From Mesorhizobium sp. M2E.F.Ca.ET.219.01.1.1 (GTDB taxonomy: Bacteria > Pseudomonadota > Alphaproteobacteria > Rhizobiales > Rhizobiaceae): 64,000 nucleotides of DNA. The notes below the pieces were generated by a model. It saw nothing but the letters and a program-made list of their open reading frames with translations. It had not been told where the DNA came from and made no database searches. The position numbers were made by a program, and so were the translations under genes. The stretch is from positions 434,001-498,000 of the forward strand of contig NZ_SADT02000002.1 of NCBI RefSeq assembly GCF_004016445.2, given 5' to 3'. Position 1 is the stretch's first letter, and the number at the start of each line of letters is the position of its first letter. Shown in pieces: positions 1 to 9,084 of this stretch.

Positions 1-24
1 TCAATTGAGGCAGGACGCGCCCGA

Positions 25-1932
25 GTGAAGCCAGACACGCCGCTGCTCGACAAGGTCCGCATTCCCGCGGACCTGCGGAAGCTCGATGAGGGGGCACTGC
101 CGCAGCTTGCCGCCGAACTGCGCGCCGAGCTCATCGACGCCGTCTCGCAGACCGGCGGCCACCTAGGCGCCGGCCTCGGCGTCGTCGAGCTGACGGTTGC
201 CCTGCATTACGTCTTCAACACGCCTCAGGACCGGGTGATCTGGGACGTCGGCCACCAGGCCTACCCGCACAAGATCCTGACTGGCCGCCGCGACCGCATC
301 CGCACGCTGCGCCAGGAAGGCGGTCTCTCCGGCTTCACCCGGCGCGCCGAGAGCGAATACGATCCGTTCGGTGCCGCGCACTCCTCGACCTCGATTTCCG
401 CCGGCCTTGGCATGGCCATGGCGCGCGATCTGTCAGGCGGGCGCAACAATGTCATTTCCGTCATCGGCGACGGCTCGATGTCGGCCGGCATGGCCTTCGA
501 GGCGCTGAACAATGCCGGCGCGCTGGATGCCCGCCTCATCGTCATCCTCAACGACAATGACATGTCGATCGCGCCGCCGACCGGCGCCATGAGCGCTTAT
601 CTGGCCAGGCTCGCCTCCGGCAAGGCCTATCTGGGCCTGCGCGATTTCGGCAAGAAGCTGACCTCCTATCTCGGCAAGCGCGCCGACCGCGCCATCACCC
701 GCGCGGTCGAGCATGCGCGCGGCTACGTCACCGGCGGCACCTTGTTCGAGGAGCTCGGCTTCTATCACATCGGCCCGATCGACGGGCATAATCTCGAGCA
801 CCTGATCCCGGTGCTGAGGAATGTGCGCGACAACGGCAAGGGCCCGGTGCTGATCCATGTCGTGACCCAGAAGGGCAAGGGCTATGCGCCGGCCGAGGCC
901 GCCGCCGACAAATACCACGGCGTCAACAAGTTCGACGTCATCACCGGCGCGCAGGCCAAGTCGCCGGCCAACGCGCCCGCCTACACCAAGGTCTTCGCCG
1001 AGAGCCTGATCCAGGAAGCGCGCCAGGACGAGCGTATCGTCGCCATCACCGCCGCCATGCCGAGCGGCACCGGCCTCGACCTGTTCGGCGAGGTGTTCCC
1101 GAAGCGGACCTTCGATGTCGGCATCGCCGAGCAGCATGCGGTCACCTTCGCCGCGGGGCTGGCCACCGAAGGCTACAAGCCGTTCGCCGCCATCTATTCG
1201 ACCTTCCTGCAGCGTGCTTACGACCAGGTCGTCCATGATGTGGCGATCCAGAAGCTGCCGGTGCGTTTTCCCATCGATCGCGCCGGCTTCGTTGGCGCCG
1301 ACGGCGCCACCCACTGCGGCGCCTTTGACACGACCTTTCTCGCGACGCTGCCGGGCTTCGTCGTCATGGCCGCGGCCGACGAGGCGGAGCTTCGCCATAT
1401 GGTGTGCACGGCGGCGTCCTATGATGACGGTCCGATCGCCTTCCGCTATCCGCGCGGCAACGGCGTCGGCGTCGACATGCCGGAGCGCGGCTCGGTGCTC
1501 GAGATCGGCAAGGGCCGCATCCTCAAGGAAGGGACCAAGGTGGCGCTGCTTTCCTTCGGCACGCGGCTTCAGGATTGCCTCCTGGCCGCCGAGGAGCTCG
1601 GCGCCGCCGGCCTCTCCACCACCGTCGCCGACGCCCGCTTCGCCAAGCCGCTGGATGAGGATCTGGTCCGCCGGCTCGCCCGTTCGCATGAAGTGCTGGT
1701 GACCGTGGAGGAGGGCGCCATCGGCGGCTTCGCCAGCCAGGTCCTGCATTTCCTTGCCCATCAAGGCCTCTTGGAAAGCGGCCTCAAGGTGCGCCCGCTG
1801 GTCTTGCCGGACGTGTTCACCGACCACGCCAAGCCCGAAAAAATGTATGCCGATGCCGGCCTGGATTCTGCCGGCATCGTGCGCACGGTCTTCGCGACGC
1901 TCGGTCATGGCGTGCAGGCACAGCGCGCCTGA
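25..1932 (+). CDS. dxs: 1-deoxy-D-xylulose-5-phosphate synthase
   Basis: This thiamine-diphosphate enzyme condenses pyruvate with glyceraldehyde 3-phosphate to DXP, the first step of the MEP isoprenoid pathway, in the cytosol. The 635-residue length matches the family. Visible hallmarks are the DVGHQ histidine near residue 77, the TPP/Mg motif [18 protein letters not shown] near residues 148-165, and the transketolase-type catalytic glutamate in [13 protein letters not shown] near residue 368. The reading starts at GTG, followed by [10 protein letters not shown], which fits the usual N-terminus. Only 24 bases precede it in the window, so an upstream partner cannot be judged. The later MEP gene ispH lies about 17 kb downstream. 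Confidence 0.97.
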   Translation: MKPDTPLLDKVRIPADLRKLDEGALPQLAAELRAELIDAVSQTGGHLGAGLGVVELTVALHYVFNTPQDRVIWDVGHQAYPHKILTGRRDRIRTLRQEGGLSGFTRRAESEYDPFGAAHSSTSISAGLGMAMARDLSGGRNNVISVIGDGSMSAGMAFEALNNAGALDARLIVILNDNDMSIAPPTGAMSAYLARLASGKAYLGLRDFGKKLTSYLGKRADRAITRAVEHARGYVTGGTLFEELGFYHIGPIDGHNLEHLIPVLRNVRDNGKGPVLIHVVTQKGKGYAPAEAAADKYHGVNKFDVITGAQAKSPANAPAYTKVFAESLIQEARQDERIVAITAAMPSGTGLDLFGEVFPKRTFDVGIAEQHAVTFAAGLATEGYKPFAAIYSTFLQRAYDQVVHDVAIQKLPVRFPIDRAGFVGADGATHCGAFDTTFLATLPGFVVMAAADEAELRHMVCTAASYDDGPIAFRYPRGNGVGVDMPERGSVLEIGKGRILKEGTKVALLSFGTRLQDCLLAAEELGAAGLSTTVADARFAKPLDEDLVRRLARSHEVLVTVEEGAIGGFASQVLHFLAHQGLLESGLKVRPLVLPDVFTDHAKPEKMYADAGLDSAGIVRTVFATLGHGVQAQRA

Positions 1933-2083
1933 ATCAGGACTTCAACACGCTGAATCGGTTTGCCGGCTTCCGGCCATAAGCTTTTGTTAACGCTCCCGTT
2001 TGGCGGTTCGCTTACCCTGTCTCTTGGCCGATTTTCAACGGCGCCCTGCTAAGACCTTGGTCCTGGGCAGGGGACTAAGAACC

Positions 2084-2374
2084 ATGAAATCGTTTCTTTG
2101 CGGCGTGGGCTTGTTGGCGTCCATGATCGCACCGGTGGCAGCCGAAACGCGTTACGACCGCAATATCGAAAAGGCGGCGAGGGACATTGTCGCCGGCAAG
2201 ATGGGCAACATCCGCGGCGGCTTCTCCTACAAGCAGAGGCCGCAGTTCGTTGTGCTGCCGGAAGTGACGATGCCGACGGAGCCGGCGCCAGTAGAGGCGC
2301 CGCGCAAGGAAGCCTCCGGCAACGATGGCTTGACGCCAGCCGTCGAACGTCGGGTCTCGCGAACCGTTTTCTAA
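2084..2374 (+). CDS. Small secreted protein of unknown function
   Basis: This 96-residue ORF starts at ATG 2084. An in-frame upstream extension is possible, but the ATG places a clean signal peptide (MKSFLCGVGLLASMIAPVAA) at the N-terminus with likely cleavage before ETRYD, so export to the periplasm is inferred. The mature part is short, charged and proline/glutamate-rich towards its end, with no domain I recognise. Its stop codon overlaps the stop of the convergent GFA-type gene by a few bases. Function unknown. Confidence 0.6.
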   Translation: MKSFLCGVGLLASMIAPVAAETRYDRNIEKAARDIVAGKMGNIRGGFSYKQRPQFVVLPEVTMPTEPAPVEAPRKEASGNDGLTPAVERRVSRTVF

Positions 2375-2778
2375 AACCACATATCGCGCACGCAACGCCC
2401 GTCGCGCGGCAGGTCGTCAAACGTCTCGAGGCCGTCGAAATGGTCGATCGGCAGGTCGGCGACTTCCTCCGGCGGCGCCAGCCTGACATTGACGGCGATG
2501 CGCGTGCGACTGCTTTCGTCGGAGAGCATGCCGCGCCAGGCGAGCACGCAGGCGCAGGTCGGGCAGAACAGGATTTCCAGCGCGGGTTCGGCCACCTCGG
2601 CGCGCGTGTAGGACTTCAGCGGCCCGGCGAGCCGAATGCGTTCATCGGCATAATCATAAGCCCAGAGCGCGCCGTAGCGGCGGCAAAGCGTGCAATTGCA
2701 GGCGGTGATTCCACCCGGATCACCCTCCAGCGTCCAATGGGCCGCGCCGCAATGACAGGTCCCCTTCAGCATCGACAC
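2371..2778 (-). CDS. GFA family protein (CENP-V/GFA zinc-binding fold)
   Basis: The 135-residue protein carries the cysteine pattern of the glutathione-dependent formaldehyde-activating enzyme (GFA) family: CHCG near residues 8-11, CNCTLC near residues 28-33 and CPTCAC near residues 72-77. These cysteines bind zinc in characterised relatives. Most family members have no proven substrate, so a role in glutathione-adduct or formaldehyde chemistry is only a family-level guess. It is transcribed alone, convergent with the small secreted protein and divergent from tlyA. Confidence 0.85.
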   Translation of the reverse strand: MSMLKGTCHCGAAHWTLEGDPGGITACNCTLCRRYGALWAYDYADERIRLAGPLKSYTRAEVAEPALEILFCPTCACVLAWRGMLSDESSRTRIAVNVRLAPPEEVADLPIDHFDGLETFDDLPRDGRCVRDMWF

Positions 2779-2872
2779 CTCCGATCGACAGCCCGCCGTG
2801 GCGGCATTCTGCAGCCTCTTGCGCGGTATTCAACCCATTGCGTTCGCGCCCGCCTTTCGCCAATGAAGGCCG

Positions 2873-3649
2873 ATGAATTCCCCTTTGCCATCAAGCCAGC
2901 GCCAGCGGCTCGACGAATTGCTCGTCGGGCGCGGCCTGTTCGCCAGCCGATCTCGCGCCCGCGACGCGATCGAGCGCGGCACGGTCACGGTTGACGGCAC
3001 CGTCGCGCGCAAGCCCGGCCAACCCGTCGCGGCGGATTGTGTCGTCGCCATCGACGATCCTGCCCAGGCCTATGTGTCGCGCGCGGCATTGAAGCTGATC
3101 GCCGGCCTCGACCGTTTCGGCCTCTATCCTGCCGGCAGCGAGGCGCTCGATGTCGGCGCCTCGACCGGCGGCTTCACCCAGGTGCTGCTCGAGCGCGGCG
3201 CGGCCCACGTCACGGCGATCGATGTCGGCCACGGCCAGATGCACCCCGACATTGCCGCTGATCCGCGCGTCACCGCAATCGAAGGGTTGAACGCCCGCGA
3301 TCTGACGGCGGCCGATCTCGGCGGCCGCGTTCCGGATTTCCTGGTTTGCGACGTCTCCTTCATCTCGCTGAAGCTGGCGCTGCCGCCCGCGCTGGAATTG
3401 GCGGGCGAGGGCGCCAAGGCGATCCTTCTGGTCAAGCCGCAATTCGAGGCCGGGCGCGAGGCGATCGGCAGGGGAGGGTTGCTCAGGGAGCCTGAAGACG
3501 CTGAGCGCGTTGCTGTCGGCTTGCGCGACTGGCTCGCCGGCTTCCCCGGTTGGCGGGTCCTCGGGCTGCATCCGTCGCCGATCGAAGGCGGCGACGGCAA
3601 CCGCGAGTTCCTGCTGGCCGCCATCAAGGACGCGGGACCATTGCGATGA
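2873..3649 (+). CDS. tlyA: TlyA family rRNA methyltransferase / hemolysin-like
   Basis: The protein has an N-terminal S4 RNA-binding domain (about residues 9-65, beginning RLDELLVGRGLFASRSRA) followed by an FtsJ-like Rossmann methyltransferase domain. The SAM-binding loop DVGASTGGFT is at residues 93-102, then VCDVSFISL and LLVKPQFE carry the later conserved residues. TlyA proteins 2'-O-methylate cytidines in 16S/23S rRNA; some have been called hemolysins. Length is 258 residues, normal for the family. The ATG of the next RNA methyltransferase overlaps this stop (ATGA), so the two are translationally coupled and probably form an RNA-modification operon. Confidence 0.93.
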   Translation: MNSPLPSSQRQRLDELLVGRGLFASRSRARDAIERGTVTVDGTVARKPGQPVAADCVVAIDDPAQAYVSRAALKLIAGLDRFGLYPAGSEALDVGASTGGFTQVLLERGAAHVTAIDVGHGQMHPDIAADPRVTAIEGLNARDLTAADLGGRVPDFLVCDVSFISLKLALPPALELAGEGAKAILLVKPQFEAGREAIGRGGLLREPEDAERVAVGLRDWLAGFPGWRVLGLHPSPIEGGDGNREFLLAAIKDAGPLR

Positions 3650-4887
3650 GCACACGCTTCACCATAGCCAGGCTGGGCTCGCAGGGCGACGGCATCGCCA
3701 ACGCCGAGGGCGGGGAGGTGTTCATTCCGTTCACGCTGCCCGGCGAGACGGTCACCGCCGCGCGCCAGAAGGACCGCGCCGCGCTGATGTCGGTGCTGGA
3801 AGCCTCGCCGCTCAGGACCGACCCGACCTGCCGCCATTTCACCGAATGCGGCGGTTGCGCGCTCCAGCATTACGAGGCCGAAGCTTACCGCCAATGGAAG
3901 CGCGAGAGGGTCGTGCAGGCGCTGAAGGCCAAGGGCATCGCTTGCGACATCGCCGCGCTGGTGCCTTGCGCGCCGCACAGCCGCCGTCGCGTCACTTTCA
4001 GCGCCAGGCGCACCGAGGCCGGCATTCTGCTCGGCTTCGTTCGCGCCTTGTCGTCGGAGATCATCCCGATCGAGGAATGCCCGATCTCACTTCCGGCGAT
4101 CGTCTCGGCGCTCGACAGGTTGCGCGCCCTGGCTGGCTTGGTCTGCGCCACGTCGAAAGCCTTTCATATGACGGTGACCGTCACTGCTTCCGGCCTCGAC
4201 ATTGCCGTCCATGAGGCCGGCAAGCTTGGCGACCACCAGCGACGCATTGCCTCCAACTTCGTCATGGCCGAGGGCCTTGCGCGGCTTTCCGTCGACGGCG
4301 AGATCATTGTCGAGCCGAAGAAGCCGGTGGTGCAGTTCGGCCCGGTCGCCGTCGCCGTGCCGCCTGGCGCCTTCCTGCAGGCGACGGAAGCCGCCGAGCA
4401 GGCGATGGCCGGCCTCGTCGGCCAGCATCTGTCGCGAGCCAGGAAGGTCGCGGATCTGTTTGCCGGTTGTGGCAGCTTCGCCCTGCGGCTTGGCGCGAAG
4501 TCCGAGGTCCATGCCGTCGAAGGCGAAGCCGCGGCACTCGCCGCGCTCGACCGCGCTTACCGCTTCGCCACCGGCCTGAAGCGGGTGACCGCCGAACGCC
4601 GCGACCTGTTCCGCCGGCCGCTGACCTTCAAGGAGTTGAACGCCTTCGACGGCCTGGTCTTCGACCCGCCGCGCGCCGGCGCCGAGGAACAGTCGAAGCA
4701 GATCGCCCGTTCCGACGTGCCGCTGGTCGCAGCCGTCTCCTGCAATCCTGTGACGCTCGCGCGCGATCTGCGCATCCTTATCGACGGCGGCTATGCGTTG
4801 AAGAGTGTCACGCCGATCGATCAGTTCCTGTGGTCGTCGCATGTCGAGGCCGTGGCGCTTTTGGAGAGGCCGAAGCGGCGCCGATAG
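3646..4887 (+). CDS. Class I SAM-dependent RNA (uracil-5-) methyltransferase, TrmA/RlmD-like
   Basis: This 413-residue protein starts at ATG 3646, overlapping the tlyA stop; an in-frame upstream extension lies inside tlyA and was discarded. An N-terminal TRAM-like region is followed by an iron-sulfur type cysteine cluster (CRHFTECGGC, about residues 60-70, with a further Cys in EECPISL). The methyltransferase domain shows DLFAGCGSFAL near residue 272, FDPPRAGA near residue 340 and the catalytic cysteine in VSCNPVTLARD near residue 366. These features place it in the RumA/RlmD/TrmA family that makes 5-methyluridine in RNA. The exact target (23S rRNA or tRNA) cannot be read from sequence. Confidence 0.9.
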   Translation: MSTRFTIARLGSQGDGIANAEGGEVFIPFTLPGETVTAARQKDRAALMSVLEASPLRTDPTCRHFTECGGCALQHYEAEAYRQWKRERVVQALKAKGIACDIAALVPCAPHSRRRVTFSARRTEAGILLGFVRALSSEIIPIEECPISLPAIVSALDRLRALAGLVCATSKAFHMTVTVTASGLDIAVHEAGKLGDHQRRIASNFVMAEGLARLSVDGEIIVEPKKPVVQFGPVAVAVPPGAFLQATEAAEQAMAGLVGQHLSRARKVADLFAGCGSFALRLGAKSEVHAVEGEAAALAALDRAYRFATGLKRVTAERRDLFRRPLTFKELNAFDGLVFDPPRAGAEEQSKQIARSDVPLVAAVSCNPVTLARDLRILIDGGYALKSVTPIDQFLWSSHVEAVALLERPKRRR

Positions 4888-5046
4888 CCGAAGCAACTTC
4901 GATCACATTTTGTTGAAGTCGCCGCTTGCGCGCGGGCCGCCGGAGTCGCGCCGCAAAGCCGCCTCTTTGCGCCGATCTATTCGCAATCGCTGGGGGAAGA
5001 GGAAGGGCCCTGTCAGCGTTGGTTGCTTTATCCAGGGTGGCCTGAA

Positions 5047-7368
5047 ATGCGCACGCTCCAGAAACTCCTCGCTTCGCTTGTCCTCATCATCCTCGCGGCC
5101 GGTTCGGCGACCGGCGCGTTGGCCCAGGGGGAAAAACGCCTCGCCTTCGTCATCGGCAATGCCGCCTATCCATCGGGCGAACTGGCAACGCCGGCCAACG
5201 ATGCCGGACTGATCGCGCAGACCTTGCAGGCGGCCGGCGTCGACGTCGTCGGCGCCCGCGATGTCGACCAGGAATCGTTGCGCGGCGCCTATCGCGATTT
5301 CCTGGCCAAGGTTTCGGACGCCGGTCCCGACGCGGTCGTCTTCGTCTACCTGGCCGGCCATGGCGCGCAGTTCGAGGGCGAGAACTACTTCCTGCCGGTC
5401 GACGCCAAGATCGCCAATCCGGCCGACGTGCCGATCCAGGCGGTGCGGGTTTCCGACCTCACGAGGCCGCTCGCCGCCTTGCCGAACAAGGTCAACATCG
5501 TCGTGCTCGACGCGGCGCGGCCGAATGATTTTCCCGAGTCGGACCAGCCGCTGGCCGGCGGTCTCGCGTTGGTCGATCCCGACCCGAACATGCTGATCGC
5601 CTTCAACGCCGCGCCGGGCACGGCGGCTCCGGAAGGCAAAGGGCCGTACGGGGCCTACGCCCAGGCGCTCGCCGAGATGATGCGCGATGGCGGCCTTTCG
5701 CTCGAGGATGTGTTCGACCGCACCCGCCTGCGCGTCAACGAGGTCACGCAAGGCGCGCAGGTGCCGTGGGACGCCTCGAAAATCGACGCGCCCTTCGTTT
5801 TCTTCGACCGCGCGCCGGATGCGCCGCCACCGCAGGTTTCCGAAGCGGAATCCCAGGCCGACCGCACCAGGGAGATCCGCGATTTCGACGCCCATGACGC
5901 CTATGTCGCGGCCCTCGACCGCGACACGATGCGCGGCTACGAGGATTTCCTCGTCGCCTATCCGCACGATCCGATGGCCAAGCGCGTGCGCGCCATCATC
6001 GCGGCGCGGCGCGAGGCGATCACCTGGCGTCAGACCTGGATGCGCGACACGCCCGAGGCCTACTGGTCTTACCTCGAGCGCTATCCGCACGGGCCGCACG
6101 CCTGGGACGCGCGCCGCCGGCTCGAGCATTTCGACGCCGAGCTTGAGCCGCCGCCGAGCTTCTCCATCATCGTCTATGACGTGCCGCCGCCACCGCCGGA
6201 GGAAATCATCTATGTCGAGCGTCCGGTGCTCTATTTCGACGATCCAGATTTCGATTTCGATCCGCCGCCGCCGGTCGCGGTGATCTTCCTGCCGCCGCCG
6301 CCGCCGGAATTCATCGTGCTGCCGCCACCACGCCCGCCGGTCGAGGTTTTTGTTCTGCCGGTGCCGGTCTTCGTGCCGTTCCCAAGGTGGATCAACCCGC
6401 CGCATGACATCGTGCCCCCGCCGGACAACATCATCTTCAACAACATCCACAACACCACGATCATCAACAACACGGTGATCAACGAGAACAACCAGGCGGG
6501 GCAGGGCGGTGGCTTGACCACCGGCCAGAAGCTGACCGCCGGCGCGGCCGGGCTGGGCGCCGCCGCCTTGGCCACCAAGGTGGCGCTGCCGCCGCTGCTG
6601 CAGAAGAAGGCCGTGCTTCAGCAAGGCAAGCAGCCCGGCCTGGTGGCGCCCCTGGAAAAGCCCTTGTCGAAGAAACTTGCGACCGAGCATGCCTTGCCGG
6701 GAGCCAACGGCAAGACGCTGCCGCTGGTGAACGGCAAGCCGCTGCCCCTCGCCAAAGGCAAGACGGTTCCGCTCGCGAATGGCAAGACGGTTCCGCTCCC
6801 GAACGGCAAGCCGCTCCCGCTCGTCAACGGCAAGCCGGCAGCGGCGGACAGCCGCCTGAAAACGCTCGGCAAGCAGGGCGAAGTCGCCACCGGTCAGGGC
6901 ACCGAGGTGCAGACCGGCAAGGGCAAATTCCGCAAGCTGCCTGCCGTCAACGGCGTGCCTGCCACAAATAAGCCGACGGTGCAGGACAAGCTTGGGAACA
7001 ACAACCCGACGAGCCTGTCCGACCAGAATGGCGGCAAACCGAAGCGGCTCACGCGCAAGGACCTTGCCGGCGAGACCCTCGTTCCAAACGGGCAGGGCAC
7101 AGTCTTCGGCAACGACAAGGGCAAGAAGTTACGCAAGCTGGGCGGTGAACCGGCCGGCGGCGAGGTCGATGTCCAGCGCAATTTCAAGGTCAACAAACCG
7201 AACGCGCAGGTGCTGTCCAAGCAGGAAAAGCCCGAATTCCATGCGCAGCCGAAGTTCCAGGTCCAGCCGCAGGAGAAGCGTCTGGTGCAGCAGCCCAAGC
7301 CGCAGCCGCAGCAGGGAAACAAGAAGCCGAGCTGCGGTCTTCCGGGCGAGCCGCCCTGCAAGCAATAG
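5047..7368 (+). CDS. Secreted caspase-like (C14) protein lacking the catalytic cysteine, with proline-rich and NGK-repeat tail
   Basis: The start at ATG 5047 gives a signal peptide (MRTLQKLLASLVLIILAAG, cleavage after ALAQ) and 773 residues. Residues about 30-250 are a p20-like caspase/orthocaspase fold: KRLAFVIGNAAY at the start and the histidine motif YLAGHGAQF with H105. The strand that normally ends in the nucleophile (LDACR) reads LDAARPND, so position 157 is Ala instead of Cys. About residues 280-360 look like a helical spacer, and about 365-460 are strongly proline-rich. An Asn-rich stretch follows near residue 465, then five 8-residue units of the type NGKPLPLV, then a basic Gln-rich end. 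I infer a non-catalytic secreted or envelope protein. It stands alone in its transcription unit. Confidence 0.85.
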   Translation: MRTLQKLLASLVLIILAAGSATGALAQGEKRLAFVIGNAAYPSGELATPANDAGLIAQTLQAAGVDVVGARDVDQESLRGAYRDFLAKVSDAGPDAVVFVYLAGHGAQFEGENYFLPVDAKIANPADVPIQAVRVSDLTRPLAALPNKVNIVVLDAARPNDFPESDQPLAGGLALVDPDPNMLIAFNAAPGTAAPEGKGPYGAYAQALAEMMRDGGLSLEDVFDRTRLRVNEVTQGAQVPWDASKIDAPFVFFDRAPDAPPPQVSEAESQADRTREIRDFDAHDAYVAALDRDTMRGYEDFLVAYPHDPMAKRVRAIIAARREAITWRQTWMRDTPEAYWSYLERYPHGPHAWDARRRLEHFDAELEPPPSFSIIVYDVPPPPPEEIIYVERPVLYFDDPDFDFDPPPPVAVIFLPPPPPEFIVLPPPRPPVEVFVLPVPVFVPFPRWINPPHDIVPPPDNIIFNNIHNTTIINNTVINENNQAGQGGGLTTGQKLTAGAAGLGAAALATKVALPPLLQKKAVLQQGKQPGLVAPLEKPLSKKLATEHALPGANGKTLPLVNGKPLPLAKGKTVPLANGKTVPLPNGKPLPLVNGKPAAADSRLKTLGKQGEVATGQGTEVQTGKGKFRKLPAVNGVPATNKPTVQDKLGNNNPTSLSDQNGGKPKRLTRKDLAGETLVPNGQGTVFGNDKGKKLRKLGGEPAGGEVDVQRNFKVNKPNAQVLSKQEKPEFHAQPKFQVQPQEKRLVQQPKPQPQQGNKKPSCGLPGEPPCKQ
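6706..6837 (+). repeat. In-frame 24-bp tandem repeats encoding NGKxxPLx units
   Basis: Five consecutive 24-bp units, plus the start of a sixth, encode NGKTLPLV, NGKPLPLA, KGKTVPLA, NGKTVPLP, NGKPLPLV and NGKPAAAD within the caspase-like protein. The units differ at several bases, so this is a diverged coding repeat rather than a recent expansion. Confidence 0.85.
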
Positions 7369-7398
7369 GCTTGCCGCAGGCGGGACGGCAGCTTTTCA

Positions 7399-7429
7399 AT
7401 TGATGGGCCGGGCTTCCCGGCTCATCAAT
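7399..7429. terminator. Strong stem-loop between convergent genes
   Basis: Positions 7399-7412 pair with 7416-7429, giving a 14-bp stem with one G-T wobble and a 3-nt loop. It lies between the ends of the caspase-like gene and the convergent BTLCP gene, where it could serve both. There is no clean T-run on either side, so intrinsic termination is uncertain. Confidence 0.5.
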
Positions 7430-7507
7430 CCGCGGATCGGGCGGTCGTGGGGCCGCAGCGTGTCAATCCGCCGGAGACTGGCCGAGCATACGGTTAAGCA
7501 ATGTCGG

Positions 7508-8191
7508 CTATGAACTCGGCGTCAGTCGTTTCGCCGTGCCGCCGCGCTGGTTGAGCGAAACCCAGATGTTCGGGTTCTGCTGCGACTGCCGCTTCAGGAA
7601 ATAATAGCCGGTCGCGTTCCAGGGCCGGATTTCGTCGACCAGATTGTCCAGCACGAGATCGCCCTTGTCGGTCTTCACCGTCAGGATGGTATGGCCCTCG
7701 CCGCTCAGGTCGCGCACCACCGTCATCAACAGCGCCTGCCGGGGGAAGCCTGCCTCCTGGAGAAGCTTGCGCTTGTAGAGCGCGTAGATCTTGCAGTCGC
7801 CCTTGCCGTCCGTCGGATAGTCCCAGTGGTCCATCATCGTGCCCCAGTGGTCGTAGTTGCTCACGGGCTTGATGGAGCGGTTGGCCTTCTGGTTGACCCG
7901 CTGGAGGGTACGCATGTTCTGCGCGGTCAGCTTGACGCTCGCGGCAGGCAAAGCGTGCACCTTGCACTCCTTCGGCCGGCGATGACAGAAATCGAGCCAG
8001 CCATAAGGAACGCTGGTGCTTGCGCCGACCGTGGCGGAACTGGCGGCAGGTCGTGTCGACGTTAGCTTGAACAGCAACGACTGCGCCGCTGCAGGGCTGA
8101 CACAGAACGATGAAACACCAATCAACGAAACAAGGCCAAACAGGAAGGAAGAGGTCGGGACGCAAGGGGATCGCTTCACTGCCAACACCAC
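7508..8191 (-). CDS. Bacterial transglutaminase-like cysteine peptidase (BTLCP)
   Basis: This 227-residue protein has an N-terminal signal sequence ending around SPAAAQS, so it is probably periplasmic. The transglutaminase-like triad can be seen as Cys in GKGDCKIYA, His in GEGHTILTV and Asp in LVLDNLVDE, matching the BTLCP family common in rhizobia. Related proteins such as LapG cleave adhesins, but this shorter rhizobial type has no proven substrate. Start is uncertain: GTG at 8191 is used here and a second in-frame GTG lies at 8179. Transcription is convergent with the caspase-like gene. Confidence 0.85.
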   Translation of the reverse strand: MVLAVKRSPCVPTSSFLFGLVSLIGVSSFCVSPAAAQSLLFKLTSTRPAASSATVGASTSVPYGWLDFCHRRPKECKVHALPAASVKLTAQNMRTLQRVNQKANRSIKPVSNYDHWGTMMDHWDYPTDGKGDCKIYALYKRKLLQEAGFPRQALLMTVVRDLSGEGHTILTVKTDKGDLVLDNLVDEIRPWNATGYYFLKRQSQQNPNIWVSLNQRGGTAKRLTPSS

Positions 8192-8322
8192 CGCAACGAG
8201 GAGACTGGCGACAGGCTAATGCGCAAACGCCGGCCCGGCCAATTAAACAATTAATAATGTCCTAACACGATTGTGTTCACTTCAAGGAGCGAGCAGGCGC
8301 CCACGGCCGGAAAGCGCAATGG

Positions 8323-9018
8323 TCAGCCTTTGCCGGACAGAATGCGCTCGACGAAGGCCGGCACGACCTCTGTGGCCGGTCCCTCGATCTGCTCGTCGAA
8401 ACGCGAGGCCCAGCCGGCGCATTTCAGGTTGAGCTCGACCGTCAAGGCGCCGGCGGCACGCGCCTCCTCCACGAAACCCGCCGCTGGATAGACACTGCCG
8501 CTGGTGCCGATCGCCGCGAAGAGGTCGCAGCCGGTCAACGCATCACCGATCTCTTCCATGCGATAGGGCATCTCGCCGAACCAGACGACGTCCGGCCGCA
8601 ATCCAGCACCACAGGCCGGGCACTGCGATTGGACAGTTATGTCGTCGACCCATGCGCTGCTTTCGCCACAGCCAAGGCAAAGCGCGCGCCCGAGTTCCCC
8701 ATGCATGTGGATCAGACTGCGCGAGCCGGCGCGCTCATGCAGGTCATCGATGTTCTGCGTGACGACCAGCACCTTGCCCGGCAGCGCCTGTTCGAGCTTG
8801 GCCAGCGCCGCATGCGCGGCATTGGGCTTGACCGCGCCCACCTGGCGCCGCCGCATGTTGTAAAAATCCTGGACCTTCGCGGGGTCGCGGGCAAAGCCCT
8901 GCGGCGTGGCGACATCCTCGAGGTTGAATTTAGCCCAGACGCCGTCGGGATCGCGGAATGTCGCGACACCCGATTCCGCCGAAATGCCGGCGCCCGTCAG
9001 GATGACGATCTTGGAAAT
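8323..9018 (-). CDS. cobB: Sir2 family NAD-dependent protein deacylase (sirtuin) with apparent ATT start
   Basis: The frame encodes a full bacterial sirtuin. It shows the NAD-binding LTGAGISAESG and TFRD at the N-terminus, TQNIDDLHERAG, the catalytic His in HMHGELG, a zinc ribbon with Cys pairs CLGC and CPAC, and AIGTSGSVYPA. Sirtuins remove acyl groups from lysines using NAD. The first in-frame ATG (8856) would delete the NAD-binding motif. No ATG, GTG or TTG lies between it and the in-frame stop at 9085, which is the tldD stop. An ATT at 9018 sits where homologs have ATG, just before SKIVILTGAGIS, giving 231 residues. The start is therefore inferred: an ATT start, or a start codon lost by mutation. 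Confidence 0.8.
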   Translation of the reverse strand: MSKIVILTGAGISAESGVATFRDPDGVWAKFNLEDVATPQGFARDPAKVQDFYNMRRRQVGAVKPNAAHAALAKLEQALPGKVLVVTQNIDDLHERAGSRSLIHMHGELGRALCLGCGESSAWVDDITVQSQCPACGAGLRPDVVWFGEMPYRMEEIGDALTGCDLFAAIGTSGSVYPAAGFVEEARAAGALTVELNLKCAGWASRFDEQIEGPATEVVPAFVERILSGKG

Positions 9019-9084
9019 GGCCGAGGTCCCTGAATTGCGAACCCGCTGTTTTCGCGGGCGATGATACCGGAATGCTCCGGTGCC

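Noticed and set aside
433..1908. Long open frame antisense to dxs
   Set aside because: High-GC codon shadow: no recognisable domain, while the dxs frame carries all family motifs.
6706..6837. Possible CRISPR-like or minisatellite array in the caspase-like gene
   Set aside because: The units are 24 bp, contiguous without spacers, diverged and in frame, so they are a coding repeat.
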